NCBI RefSeq assembly: GCF_018866325.1
Contig: NZ_CP076457.1
Coordinates: forward strand, 2,391,001 to 2,455,000
DNA length: 64,000 bases
DNA from: Streptomyces sp. YPW6
GTDB lineage: Bacteria; Actinomycetota; Actinomycetes; Streptomycetales; Streptomycetaceae
Reading direction: 5' to 3'
Shown here: one piece after another, positions 24,039-32,908 of the stretch
How the letters are laid out: every line of letters starts with the position of its first letter
Position numbering within the stretch: position 1 is the first letter of the stretch
Translations under genes and position numbers: made by a program
The notes under the pieces: generated by a model
What the model saw: the letters and a program-made list of their open reading frames with translations, nothing else
The model's database searches: none
What the model was told of the DNA's origin: nothing

Positions 24039-24917
24039 GTGGCGGTTGAAGAGACGATCATGGTGCTGGGTGGTACCGGCCGGCAGGGCGGGGCGGTGGC
24101 CCGCGAGCTGCTCCGCCGCGGTCACGCGGTCCGGGCGCTCGTCCGCGACCCGGCCAAGGAGGAGGCCAGGGCCCTCGCGGAGGCGGGTGCCGTGCTCGTC
24201 CGCGGCGACCTCGACGACGAGGCCTCGCTGGCGGCGGCGATGGACGGCGTCCACGGCGTGTTCAGCGTCCAGACCTTCCGCGGCCCCGGCGGCTGCGAGG
24301 CGGAGGAGCGCCAGGGCAGGGCGGTGGCCGACGCTGCCGTACGGGCCGGGGTGAAGCACTTCGTCTACAGCTCGGTCGGCGGAGCGGACCGGGACACCCG
24401 GGTCCCGCACTTCGAGAGCAAGCTGCGGATCGAGGAGTACCTGAGGTCGCTCGACCTGCCGCTGACGGTGCTGCGGCCGGTGATGTTCCACGACATCCTG
24501 CTCGACATCGCTCCGCGCCGGGTCCAGGACGAACTGGTCCTCGCCATGTGGCTCGACCCGGGGACCTCCGTGCAGCTCATCGCGACGAGCGACATCGGCG
24601 TCTTCGCAGCGGACGCCTTCGAGGACCCGGAAGGGTGGCTCGGCAGGACGGTGGAGATCGCCGGCGACGACCTCACCGGCCCGCAGATGGCCGCGGCCTT
24701 CGAGGCGGTCTCCGGAATCCCGACCCGCTTCCAGCAGCTCCCCATCGAACCGCTGCGGGCGTCCCGCGAGGACCTCGCCAACATGTTCGACTGGTTCGAG
24801 CGGGACGGATACCGGGCCGACCTGTCGGCGCTGCGCGGCAGGCGCCCCGACCTGGTCTCCCTGGAGAGCTGGCTGGCCGAGAACTGGACGGCTCCGACGG
24901 TCGGGGCGCACCGGTGA
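24039..24917 (+). CDS. NmrA-family NAD(P)-binding protein (candidate dimerase)
   Basis: A 292-residue NmrA-like Rossmann protein: MVLGGTGRQGGAVARELLRRGH, then VYSSVGGADR and ESKLRIEEYL. Atypical SDRs of this kind bind NADP but often lack reductase activity. ActVA-ORF4, which controls biaryl coupling in actinorhodin, belongs to this family, and a homologue has been proposed to dimerise lomaiviticin halves. By that analogy it may join two polyketide units; a quinone reductase or redox sensor is equally possible. GTG start with GGAG seven bases upstream; it converges with the next gene nine bases away. Confidence 0.85.
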   Translation: MAVEETIMVLGGTGRQGGAVARELLRRGHAVRALVRDPAKEEARALAEAGAVLVRGDLDDEASLAAAMDGVHGVFSVQTFRGPGGCEAEERQGRAVADAAVRAGVKHFVYSSVGGADRDTRVPHFESKLRIEEYLRSLDLPLTVLRPVMFHDILLDIAPRRVQDELVLAMWLDPGTSVQLIATSDIGVFAADAFEDPEGWLGRTVEIAGDDLTGPQMAAAFEAVSGIPTRFQQLPIEPLRASREDLANMFDWFERDGYRADLSALRGRRPDLVSLESWLAENWTAPTVGAHR

Positions 24918-24926
24918 CCTCGGGCC

Positions 24927-25544
24927 TCAGACGAAGAGCGGATCGCGTGTGCGGGTCCGCTTGAGCTCGAAGAATCCGTCGGTCCCGGCCACCGCGAGGA
25001 CGCCGTCCCAGAGCCGTACCGCGTCCTCGCCCCGCGGGGTGGGAGTCACCACGGGGCCGAAGAACGCCACGTCGCCGACGGCGAGGACGGGGGTGCCGAC
25101 ATCGGCGCCGACCCGGCCGATGGCCTCGGCGTGCGAGGCGCGCACCGCGCCGTCGAACGCCTCGGACCCGGCCGCCTCGGCCAGGCCGGGTTCGAGGCCC
25201 GCGGCGGCCAGCGCCGCCGCGTAGGTGGCCCGCTCCCTGGGCGCCTTGTCCAGGTGGAAGCGGATGCCGAGTTCGGTGTAGAGCCGGCCGAGGACCCCGG
25301 AGCCGTACCGCTCCTCGGCGGCGGCGCAGATCCGTACGGGCTCCATGCGCAGCGCCAGGTCGCGGTGCCAGCGTTCGTCCAGGCCGGTCCGGCCCTCGTT
25401 GAGGACCGTCAGGCTCATGACGTGCCAGCGCACGTCGAGGGGCCGGCGCGCCGCGACCTCCAGGACCCAGCGGGAGGTCAGCCAGGCCCAGGGGCAGGTC
25501 GGGTCGAACCAGAAGTCCACCGGCGTCGGGGGGGTGTACGGCAC
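24927..25544 (-). CDS. DsbA/FrnE-type mycothiol-dependent reductase (Rv2466c-like)
   Basis: A 205-residue thioredoxin-fold protein with active site DPTCPWAWLTSRW, as in mycothiol-dependent nitroreductase/disulfide isomerases. The cis-Pro segment GTPVLAV and the C-terminal DGFFELKRTRTRDPLFV fit the family. Such enzymes use mycothiol to reduce nitro groups or detoxify electrophiles. It is co-directional with the ketoreductase (34-base gap), with an AAGGAGG site before its GTG. In a diazo/quinone pathway it could protect the cell; this is inferred. Confidence 0.85.
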   Translation of the reverse strand: MPYTPPTPVDFWFDPTCPWAWLTSRWVLEVAARRPLDVRWHVMSLTVLNEGRTGLDERWHRDLALRMEPVRICAAAEERYGSGVLGRLYTELGIRFHLDKAPRERATYAAALAAAGLEPGLAEAAGSEAFDGAVRASHAEAIGRVGADVGTPVLAVGDVAFFGPVVTPTPRGEDAVRLWDGVLAVAGTDGFFELKRTRTRDPLFV

Positions 25545-25578
25545 GTCGGCCTCCTTGATGTCTCTGCCGTCTCGGGGA

Positions 25579-26364
25579 TCAGAAGTTGCCGAGGCCGCCG
25601 CAGACGTTGAGCGCCTGCGAGGTGATGGAGGCGGCGGTGTCCGAGGCCAGGTAGCCGACGAGGCCGGCGACCTCCTCGGGCGTGGAGTAGCGGCCGAGCG
25701 GGATCTTGGCCTGGAACTTCTCCAGGATGGTGTCCTCGGAGGTGTCGTACGCGGCGGCGTAGCCCTGGCGGACGCGCTGGGCCATCGGCGTCTCGACGTA
25801 CCCCGGGCAGACGGCGTTGACGGTGATGCCGGTGGGGGCGAGCTCGTTGCCGAGGGCCTTGGTGAAGCCGACGACGCCGTGCTTGGAGGCCGAGTACGGG
25901 GCTCCGAGGACGACGCCCTGCTTGCCGGCCGTGGAGGCGATGTTGATGATCCGGCCGCTCTGCTTGTCGCGCATGCCGCCGAGGGTGAGCACGGCCCGGG
26001 TCACCAGGAAGACGCTGGTGAGGTTGGTGTTGATGACGTCGTACCAGAGCTCGTCGGCTATCTCCGCGGTCACGCCGCCGCCGCTGCGGCCCGCGTTGTT
26101 GACCAGGATGTCGATCGCTCCGTAGCGCGAGACGGCCGCCTCGACGAGCCGCGTGACGTCCTCCGTCCTGCTGACGTCGGCGGCGGCGCCGTCGACCTCG
26201 TAACCCTCCGCGCGCAGCTTGCCGACCGTCTCGGTGACGTTCTCGGCGTTCCGCGAGCAGATGAAGACGCGGTGGCCCTGGCGCGCGAAGTTCTCGGCGA
26301 CGGCCAGGCCGATGCCGCTCGTGCCGCCGGTGACCAGCGCTACCTGCTGTCCCTTTTCCGCCAT
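25579..26364 (-). CDS. Type II PKS ketoreductase (actIII/C9-KR type)
   Basis: A 261-residue SDR matching the actIII family end to end: ALVTGGTSGIGLAVAENFA, NNAGRSGGGVTAEI, NIASTAGKQGVV, PYSASKHGVVGFTKALG, NAVCPGYVETPMA and the C-terminus SITSQALNVCGGLGNF. It reduces the C9 carbonyl of the nascent poly-beta-ketone, as in angucycline, benzoisochromanequinone and anthracycline pathways. ATG with GGAG eight bases upstream. Divergent from the methyltransferase-like gene over a 217-bp region containing an inverted GTTCAACCG/CGGTTGAAC pair. Confidence 0.95.
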   Translation of the reverse strand: MAEKGQQVALVTGGTSGIGLAVAENFARQGHRVFICSRNAENVTETVGKLRAEGYEVDGAAADVSRTEDVTRLVEAAVSRYGAIDILVNNAGRSGGGVTAEIADELWYDVINTNLTSVFLVTRAVLTLGGMRDKQSGRIINIASTAGKQGVVLGAPYSASKHGVVGFTKALGNELAPTGITVNAVCPGYVETPMAQRVRQGYAAAYDTSEDTILEKFQAKIPLGRYSTPEEVAGLVGYLASDTAASITSQALNVCGGLGNF

Positions 26365-26455
26365 GAAGCCTGCTCCTTCTCGGGGTGTATGTGGTACCGG
26401 GACAACGTGGCAAGGACGACAGGATTCCCGGTCGAGCGGAGGTGGAGGTGACAGC

Positions 26456-26484
26456 GTTCAACCGCCCATATTCTCCGGTTGAAC
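26456..26484. promoter_or_regulatory. Inverted repeat GTTCAACCG-N11-CGGTTGAAC
   Basis: A perfect 9+9 inverted repeat (26456-26464 and 26476-26484) midway between the divergent ketoreductase (26364) and methyltransferase-like (26582) starts. Probably an operator; its half-site recurs at four other divergent promoters. Confidence 0.65.
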
Positions 26485-26581
26485 GTTCGAGTCAACAGAT
26501 TCAAAAACCATGGTTGCGGGCCCGATAAGTGCCGACCTATCGTCCAGGAATCCACGGAAAAGGCGCTTCGAAAGGAAAACC

Positions 26582-27613
26582 ATGCCCGCTACGCCCGAGG
26601 TCCGCGACCAGTCGGATTCCTATGCGCTGCTCAATCTCATCCAGGGTGCGGTCATCACCCAGGCCCTTTCCGTCGCGGCCAGGCTCGGCGTCGCGGACGT
26701 CCTCGCCGAGGGCCCGCTCGCGGTCGATGAGATCGCCCAGCGTGTCGGCGCCGACGCCAAGTCGGTCCGCCGCGTGCTGCGTGCCCTCGCCGGCCACGGC
26801 GTCTTCGCGGTCCGCGAGGACGGCTCCTTCGAGAACACCGCGCTCTCCGACAAGCTGCGCGAGGACGCCCCGGACACCATGCGTGGCTTCGCGGTGCTCA
26901 TGAGCCACCCCACCCTGCACGAGGAGTGGGGCCACCTCCTGACGACCGTCGAGACCGGCGAGCCGAACCTGCCGAAGCTGCGCGGCATGGGCGCGCTGGA
27001 CTTCTTCCACGCCAACCCCGAGTACGCACAGGTCTTCTTCCACGCCTTCGGCGGCCTCTCCGAGTCCGAGACGGCCCCGATCGTGGAGGCGTACGACTTC
27101 TCGCAGTTCGGCACCGTCGTCGATGTCGTGGCCGGCCGCGGCAACCTGCTCGCGGGCATCCTCCAGAAGGCGCCGAACGTCAAGGGGGTCCTCTACGACT
27201 CCGAGGTCGCGACCGTCGACTCCCAGGCGTACTTCGAGGCCGCCGGGGTCGCGGACCGCTTCACCATCGAGCACGGCGGCTACCTCGACAAGCTGCCCTC
27301 GGGCGGTGACGCGTACCTCTTCAAGCACATCATCCACGACTTCTCCGAGGAAGACGCGATCACGGCGCTGAGGAACGCCCGTGAGGCGATGGGCCCCGAG
27401 GGCAGGCTGCTCGTCATGGAGTACGTCCTCCCGGAGGGCAACGACCACCACCTCGGCCAGGCCATCGACCTCTGGCTGATGCTGATGCTGGGCGCCCAGG
27501 AGCGCACGCTCGACGAGTACCGCGAGCTGTTCGCGAAGGCCGGCTTCACCCTCACCCGCGCCGTCCCCACCTCCGCGCCGATCTCCGTCATCGAGGCCGT
27601 CCCCACCGTCTGA
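26582..27613 (+). CDS. O-methyltransferase-like protein with altered SAM motif (AlpH-like candidate)
   Basis: A 343-residue class I O-methyltransferase-fold protein: winged-helix dimerisation domain (residues 1-100), then a Rossmann domain. SAM motif I, normally DVGGGxG, reads DVVAGRGN at residues 181-188, so two conserved glycines are Val and Ala. The catalytic-type His remains in KHIIHDFSEEDA. In kinamycin biosynthesis an O-methyltransferase-like protein, AlpH, is reported to attach glutamylhydrazine to the polyketide without SAM. The damaged motif plus the hydrazine genes nearby make that role attractive; an ordinary methyltransferase cannot be excluded. It starts the rightward operon 26.6-33.7 kb. 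Confidence 0.85.
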   Translation: MPATPEVRDQSDSYALLNLIQGAVITQALSVAARLGVADVLAEGPLAVDEIAQRVGADAKSVRRVLRALAGHGVFAVREDGSFENTALSDKLREDAPDTMRGFAVLMSHPTLHEEWGHLLTTVETGEPNLPKLRGMGALDFFHANPEYAQVFFHAFGGLSESETAPIVEAYDFSQFGTVVDVVAGRGNLLAGILQKAPNVKGVLYDSEVATVDSQAYFEAAGVADRFTIEHGGYLDKLPSGGDAYLFKHIIHDFSEEDAITALRNAREAMGPEGRLLVMEYVLPEGNDHHLGQAIDLWLMLMLGAQERTLDEYRELFAKAGFTLTRAVPTSAPISVIEAVPTV

Positions 27614-27697
27614 GGTCGGTCCGGCCGGATGTGACGCCGGCTCCCTCCCCCTCTCTTTCCCCTCCCCCGCAGAATCCGAGGCTCAGGACAGGAAGTC

Positions 27698-29179
27698 ATG
27701 AATACCGATGTCATAGTGATCGGGGCAGGGCCCGCGGGGCTGACGCTCGCGGCCGAGCTCCGCCTCGGCGGCGCCGACGTCGTCGTCTTCGAGCAGCGGA
27801 CCGAACGGAGCTGGGAGTCGCGCGGTATCGGCTTCACCGCCCGCGCCACCGAGATGTTCGAGCAGCGCGGCCTCCTCGAACGCCTGAAGAACACCGAGAT
27901 CACCCGCCAGGGCCACTTCGGCGGCATCCCGATCGACTACGGGATCCTGGAGGGCTCGCACTTCGGTGTCCGCGGCGCGCCCCAGTACAAGATCGAGGAG
28001 ATGCTGGAGGACCGGGCCGTCGAGCTCGGCGCCGACGTGCGCCGCGGCTACCGGCTCACCGGTCTGGCCGAGAACGCCGACGGCGTGACCGTGACCGTGA
28101 CCGGCCCCGAGGGGTCCGAGGAGCACTCCGCCCGCTACCTGGTGGGCTGCGACGGCGGCAGGAGCACCGTCCGGCACCTGGCGGGCTTCGAGTTCGCCGG
28201 CTCCGACGCCACCCGCGAGATGTACCTCGCGGACGTCAGGGGCGTCGACATCAAGCCCCGCATGATCGGCGAACTCTTCGCCAACGGCATGGTCATGGCC
28301 GCGCCGCTGGAGGAGGGCTACACCCGGATCATCGTCTGCGAGAACGGCACCCCGCCGGACCGCGCCGAGGTCACCTTCGCGCAGGTCGCGGACGCCTGGC
28401 AGCGGCTGACCGGCGACTCCATCCACCAGGGCGAGGCGCGCTGGGTGAGCAGCTTCACCGACGCCACCCGGCAGGCCACCGAGTACCGGCGCGGCCGGGT
28501 GCTGCTCGCCGGCGACGCCGCGCACATCCACCTGCCGGCCGGCGGCCAGGGCCTCAGCGTCGGCGTGCAGGACGCCTACAACCTCGGCTGGAAGCTGGCT
28601 GCGACGGTCAAAGGCAGCGCCCCCGAGGGGCTCCTCGACACGTACCACTCCGAGCGGCACCCGGTCGGTGCCCGCGTCCTGCGGGGCACGCTCGCCCAGG
28701 GAATGCTCAACCTCACCGGCAACTCGGTGCAGCCGCTGCGGACCGTCATGGCCGAGCTCTTCGCGATCCCGGCGGCGGCCCGGCACATCTCCGGCATGGT
28801 CAGCGGCTTCGACATCGTGTACGAGGTCGGCGCGGCGGCCGAGGGGGCGGACCACCCGCTGCTCGGCAGCCGGATGGCCGACCGCGAGCTGGAGCTCGCC
28901 GACGGCGGCACCGACCGGGTCGCGCGTCTGCTGCATCCGGCCCGTGGCGTCCTGATCACGGCCGACGCGACCGGCGCCACGGCCGCGACGGCCGCCGGCT
29001 GGTCCGGCCGGGTCGACGTGGTCCGTGTCCGGACCTTCCCCGCCGGACCGGAGGAGGGCGGGGCCGCGACGGAGTCGGTCCTCATCCGCCCGGACGGCTA
29101 CATCGCCTGGGCCGCTCCGGCCGGAGGCACGCTGGAGAGCTCGCTGCGGCGCTGGTTCGGCGAGGCCACGGCCGCCTGA
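27698..29179 (+). CDS. FAD-dependent aromatic polyketide hydroxylase
   Basis: A 493-residue class A flavin monooxygenase: DVIVIGAGPAGLTLAAELRLGG, YLVGCDGGRSTVRHLAG, RVLLAGDAAHIHLPAGGQGLSVG, and the C-terminal thioredoxin-like domain ending RRWFGEATAA. It matches the PgaE/JadH angucycline oxygenase branch. It lies between the methyltransferase-like gene and the aromatase, so it probably acts early on the angucyclinone core. Start ATG 27698 with ACAGGAAG upstream. Confidence 0.93.
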   Translation: MNTDVIVIGAGPAGLTLAAELRLGGADVVVFEQRTERSWESRGIGFTARATEMFEQRGLLERLKNTEITRQGHFGGIPIDYGILEGSHFGVRGAPQYKIEEMLEDRAVELGADVRRGYRLTGLAENADGVTVTVTGPEGSEEHSARYLVGCDGGRSTVRHLAGFEFAGSDATREMYLADVRGVDIKPRMIGELFANGMVMAAPLEEGYTRIIVCENGTPPDRAEVTFAQVADAWQRLTGDSIHQGEARWVSSFTDATRQATEYRRGRVLLAGDAAHIHLPAGGQGLSVGVQDAYNLGWKLAATVKGSAPEGLLDTYHSERHPVGARVLRGTLAQGMLNLTGNSVQPLRTVMAELFAIPAAARHISGMVSGFDIVYEVGAAAEGADHPLLGSRMADRELELADGGTDRVARLLHPARGVLITADATGATAATAAGWSGRVDVVRVRTFPAGPEEGGAATESVLIRPDGYIAWAAPAGGTLESSLRRWFGEATAA

Positions 29180-29222
29180 GGCAGGCCACGGGCCGCCCCG
29201 CTACTTCCGAGGAGACACACAC

Positions 29223-30179
29223 GTGACCGAGCACGAGATCCACCGTACCGAGCACACGATCGACGTCGACGCCCCCGCCGAACTGGTGTACACACTGGTC
29301 GCCGACGTCACCCGCTGGCCCGAGACCTTCCCGCCGACCGTCCACGCCGAGGTCGTCGAGCGCACGGGCGAATCCGAGCTGATCCGGCTCTGGGCGACCG
29401 CCAACGGCACCGCCAAGACCTGGACCTCCCGGCGGGAACACGACGCCGCGAAGCTGGAGGTGACGTTCCGCCAGGAGCGTTCGCAGCACCCCGTCGGCGG
29501 CATGGGCGGCGCCTGGGTGGTCGAGCCCCTCACCGAGGCCACCTCCCGGGTCCGCCTCCTGCACGACTTCCACGCCGCCACCGACGACCCCGCCGACCTG
29601 GAGTGGATCCGGCAGGCCGTCGACCGCAACAGCGGCTCCGAGCTCCAGGCCCTCAAGGCGAGCGCCGAGGCCGCCGGCACCGACGGGCTCATCACCTTCG
29701 AGGACACCGTCCACGTCGAAGGCCGGGGCAAGGACGTCTACGACTTCCTCAACGAGGCCCAGCTCTGGCAGGAGCGCCTGCCGCACGTCGGCCGCGTCCA
29801 GCTCGACGAGGACGAGCCCGGCCTCCAGGTCCTGGAGATGGACACCCGGGCCAAGGACGGCAGCACCCACACGACCCGCTCCGTCCGCGTCTGCACCCCG
29901 GCCACGACGATCGTCTACAAGCAGATCGTCCTGCCCGCCCTGATGACCCTGCACACCGGCCGCTGGCTCATCGAGGAGCGCGACGGCGGCGTCGCCGTCA
30001 CCTCCCGCCACACCGTGCGCATCAACACCGAGAACATCACCAAGGTGCTCGGCGCCGACGCCACGGCCGAGACCGCCGCCGCGTTCGTCCAGAGCGCGCT
30101 CAGCACCAACAGCCTCGCCACTCTCGGCCTCGCCAAGGCCCACGCCGAGGCCCTCGCCGCCGGAGGCGCGGAGTCATGA
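29223..30179 (+). CDS. Di-domain aromatase/cyclase (ARO/CYC)
   Basis: A 318-residue protein of two START/Bet v1-like domains (about 1-150 and 155-310), each beginning with a matching segment (HTIDVDAPAELVYTLVADVTRWP and DTVHVEGRGKDVYDFLNEAQLW). Di-domain ARO/CYCs (ActVII type) fold and aromatise the first ring of C9-reduced polyketides, consistent with the ketoreductase at 25.6 kb. GTG 29223 is the start. The stop overlaps the next start (ATGA), placing it in one operon with three oxygenases. Confidence 0.95.
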   Translation: MTEHEIHRTEHTIDVDAPAELVYTLVADVTRWPETFPPTVHAEVVERTGESELIRLWATANGTAKTWTSRREHDAAKLEVTFRQERSQHPVGGMGGAWVVEPLTEATSRVRLLHDFHAATDDPADLEWIRQAVDRNSGSELQALKASAEAAGTDGLITFEDTVHVEGRGKDVYDFLNEAQLWQERLPHVGRVQLDEDEPGLQVLEMDTRAKDGSTHTTRSVRVCTPATTIVYKQIVLPALMTLHTGRWLIEERDGGVAVTSRHTVRINTENITKVLGADATAETAAAFVQSALSTNSLATLGLAKAHAEALAAGGAES

Positions 30180-31366
30180 CCCCGACCCGGGCGGACGTGC
30201 CGGTCGTCATCGTCGGCGCGGGCCCCGTCGGGCTCCTGCTCGCCTGCGAGCTGGGACGAGCCCGGGTCCCGGTGGTCCTGGTGGAGAAGCTGGCCCGGCC
30301 GATGACCGAGTCACGCGCCAGCCAGCTCTCCACACGGACCGCCGAGCTGCTCCACGAACGCGACTTCGGCGCCCTCCTGGCCGAGTCCGCGCACGAACCC
30401 CGTACGCACTTCGGGGGCCTCGGCTTCGCGCTGACCCCGGTGGACAGCCCGTTCGCCGGGAACTGGAAGGTCCCCCAGTACCGGACCGAGGCCGCCCTCG
30501 CCGCCCGCGCCGCGGAACTGGGCGTCGAGACGCTCCGCTCCCACGAACTGACGGAGCTCACCGAGCGGCCGGACCACGTCCGCTGCCGGATCCAGGGCCC
30601 CGAAGGGCCGCTCGGTCTCCGTGCGGCGTACGTGGTCGGCTGCGACGGAGCCCGCAGCACGGTCCGCCGGCTCGCCGGCATCCCGGTGACCGCCACCCCG
30701 GCCACCAGGGAGCTGCTGCGCGCCGACATCCGCGGGCTCACCGTCCGCGACCGGCGCTTCGAGCGGCTCACCGACGGCTTCGCCGTGGCCAACACCCGCG
30801 ACGGAGTCACCCGGATCATGGTCCACGCCTTCGGCGGGCCCGTGCCCGTCCGCGCCGGCCCGCCCCGCTTCACCGAGGTCGTCGACACCTGGCGGCACGT
30901 CACCGGAGAGGAGGTCTCCGGCGGTGTCCCGCTCTGGCTCGACGCCTTCGACAACTCCAGGGGACAGGCCGTCAGCTACCGGCGCGGCCGGGTCCTGCTG
31001 GCCGGCGACGCCGCCCACTGGCACCTGCCGGTCGGCGGCCAGGCCCTCAACACCGGGCTCCAGGACGCGGTCGACCTGGGCCCGAAACTCGCCGAGTCCG
31101 TACGCGGCACGGCCGCGCCCGGACTCCTCGACAGCTACCACGAGGTGCGGCACCCCGCCGCCGCCCGGGTCCTCGACCACGTCGCGGCCCAGGAACAGCT
31201 GATGCTCGGCGGTCCGGAGACCGAACCGCTGCGCGCGGTCCTCTCCGAGGTGATCGCCCTCCCCGGAGTCCGCCGCCATCTCACCTCGATGGCGAGCAAC
31301 CTCGACGACCGGCTTCCGGTACACCCGACACCCATGGAAGGCAGGAACGACAGTGCAGGAATGTGA
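30176..31366 (+). CDS. Short FAD monooxygenase lacking the C-terminal domain
   Basis: A 396-residue flavin monooxygenase with the usual FAD motifs (VVIVGAGPVGLLLACELG, YVVGCDGARSTVRRLAG, RVLLAGDAAHWHLPVGGQALNTG). It stops just after the dimer-helix segment, about 95 residues before the end of its paralogues, losing the thioredoxin-like domain. The next gene begins 14 bases inside it, so this is its natural end rather than a sequencing gap. JadH/PgaE paralogues keep this domain; short forms exist and may act as non-canonical dehydratases or partners. ATG overlaps the aromatase stop. Confidence 0.88.
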   Translation: MTPTRADVPVVIVGAGPVGLLLACELGRARVPVVLVEKLARPMTESRASQLSTRTAELLHERDFGALLAESAHEPRTHFGGLGFALTPVDSPFAGNWKVPQYRTEAALAARAAELGVETLRSHELTELTERPDHVRCRIQGPEGPLGLRAAYVVGCDGARSTVRRLAGIPVTATPATRELLRADIRGLTVRDRRFERLTDGFAVANTRDGVTRIMVHAFGGPVPVRAGPPRFTEVVDTWRHVTGEEVSGGVPLWLDAFDNSRGQAVSYRRGRVLLAGDAAHWHLPVGGQALNTGLQDAVDLGPKLAESVRGTAAPGLLDSYHEVRHPAAARVLDHVAAQEQLMLGGPETEPLRAVLSEVIALPGVRRHLTSMASNLDDRLPVHPTPMEGRNDSAGM

Positions 31367-32834
31367 CACCGACGTGATCATCGTGGGGGCAGGCCCCACC
31401 GGACTCATGCTCGCCGGCGAACTCCGCCTCGCCGGCGTCGAGGCCCTCGTCCTCGAACGGCTCGCCCAGCCGATGCGCCAGTCCCGCGCCCTCGGCTTCT
31501 CCGCCCGCACCATGGAGGAGTTCGGCCAGCGCGGTCTCCTGGAGTCCTTCGGCGAGATGGGCGTCATCCCGTTCGGCCACTTCGGCGGCATGCCGCTCGA
31601 CTACACCATCCTGCCCGGCGGCAACTTCGGCGTACGCGGTGTCCCGCAGGCCTTCACCGAGGCCAACCTCACCACGTGGGCCACCGGTCTCGGCGCCGAG
31701 ATCCGCCGCGGCTGGGAGGTCACCGGTCTCGCCGACGACTCCGAGGGCGTCGAGGTCACCGCCGACACCCCCGAGGGCCCGCGCACCCTCCGCGCCCGCT
31801 ACCTGGTCGGCGCCGACGGCTCCCGCAGCGAAGTCCGCAAGCTGTCCGGCATCGACTTCCCCGGCACCGACGCCACCATCGAGATGCTGATGGCCGACGT
31901 CACCGACGTCCAGGTGCGGCTGCGCCCCACCGGCGAGCTGGGCGACGCCGGCATGGTCGTCGTCCTACCGGTCGGCCCCAACACCACGCGCGTCGTCTGC
32001 TTCGAGCGCGGCGCGGGCGTCCGCCCGACCTCCGAGCCGCCGACCTTCCAGGAGGTCGCCGACTCCTTCAAGCGGGTCACCGGCGACGACATCTCGGGCG
32101 GCAACGCCGTCTGGCTCAGCTACTTCACCGACTCCAGCCGGCAGGCCGCCGCCTACCGCAAGGGGCGCGTCTTCCTCGCCGGCGACTCGGCGCACATCCA
32201 CATGCCGATCGGCGCCCAGGGCATCAGCGCCGGCCTCGGCGACGCCGTCAACCTCGGCTGGAAGCTCGCCGCCACCCTCAAGGGCCACGCCCCCGAGGGG
32301 CTGCTCGACACGTACGACACCGAGCGCCGCCCGGTCGCCGCCCGCATCATCGCCAACACGCTCGCCCAGCGCAGCCTGTACCTCGGCGGCCCCGAGATGG
32401 ACCCGATGCGCGCCGTCTTCGCCGAACTCCTCGCCCACGAGGACGTCCGCAAGCACCTCGTCGGCCTCGTCACCGGCTTCGACATCACGTACGACGCCGG
32501 GGCCGGTGAGCACCCGCTGCTCGGCCGCCGTCTTCCGGACTTCGCCTTCACGGGCGAGGACGGCGAGACGACCGCCTACCAGACCCTGCACGCCGGGCGC
32601 CCGGTCCTGCTCGACCTGACCGGTGACCCCGCCGTCGCCCGGGCGGCCGCGCCGTGGGCCGACCGCGTCGACGTCGTCACCGCCGCGGTCCGCCCCGAGG
32701 GACCGCTCGCCGGGGTGGACGCGGTCCTCGTCCGCCCCGACGGCTACACCGCCTGGATCGCCGCCGCCCAGGCCGGCACCGAGGGCCTCGGGGACGCCCT
32801 CAGCCGCTGGTTCGGCACCGCCTCCCAGAACTGA
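31353..32834 (+). CDS. FAD-dependent aromatic polyketide hydroxylase
   Basis: A 493-residue flavin monooxygenase: DVIIVGAGPTGLMLAGELRLAG, YLVGADGSRSEVRKLSG, RVFLAGDSAHIHMPIGAQGISAG, and a C-terminal domain ending SRWFGTASQN. The GTG start at 31353 overlaps the preceding short oxygenase by 14 bases, so the two are translationally coupled and may act together. Most similar in layout to the gene at 27698. Expected to oxygenate the angucyclinone before B-ring cleavage. Confidence 0.93.
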   Translation: MQECDTDVIIVGAGPTGLMLAGELRLAGVEALVLERLAQPMRQSRALGFSARTMEEFGQRGLLESFGEMGVIPFGHFGGMPLDYTILPGGNFGVRGVPQAFTEANLTTWATGLGAEIRRGWEVTGLADDSEGVEVTADTPEGPRTLRARYLVGADGSRSEVRKLSGIDFPGTDATIEMLMADVTDVQVRLRPTGELGDAGMVVVLPVGPNTTRVVCFERGAGVRPTSEPPTFQEVADSFKRVTGDDISGGNAVWLSYFTDSSRQAAAYRKGRVFLAGDSAHIHMPIGAQGISAGLGDAVNLGWKLAATLKGHAPEGLLDTYDTERRPVAARIIANTLAQRSLYLGGPEMDPMRAVFAELLAHEDVRKHLVGLVTGFDITYDAGAGEHPLLGRRLPDFAFTGEDGETTAYQTLHAGRPVLLDLTGDPAVARAAAPWADRVDVVTAAVRPEGPLAGVDAVLVRPDGYTAWIAAAQAGTEGLGDALSRWFGTASQN

Positions 32835-32908
32835 GCGACAGCCGGCGCCGCGCGCTCCCCGCGGGGCGCCGCCCTCTCCTCCCCACCTCTCTTGTCCAAG
32901 GAGCAGCA

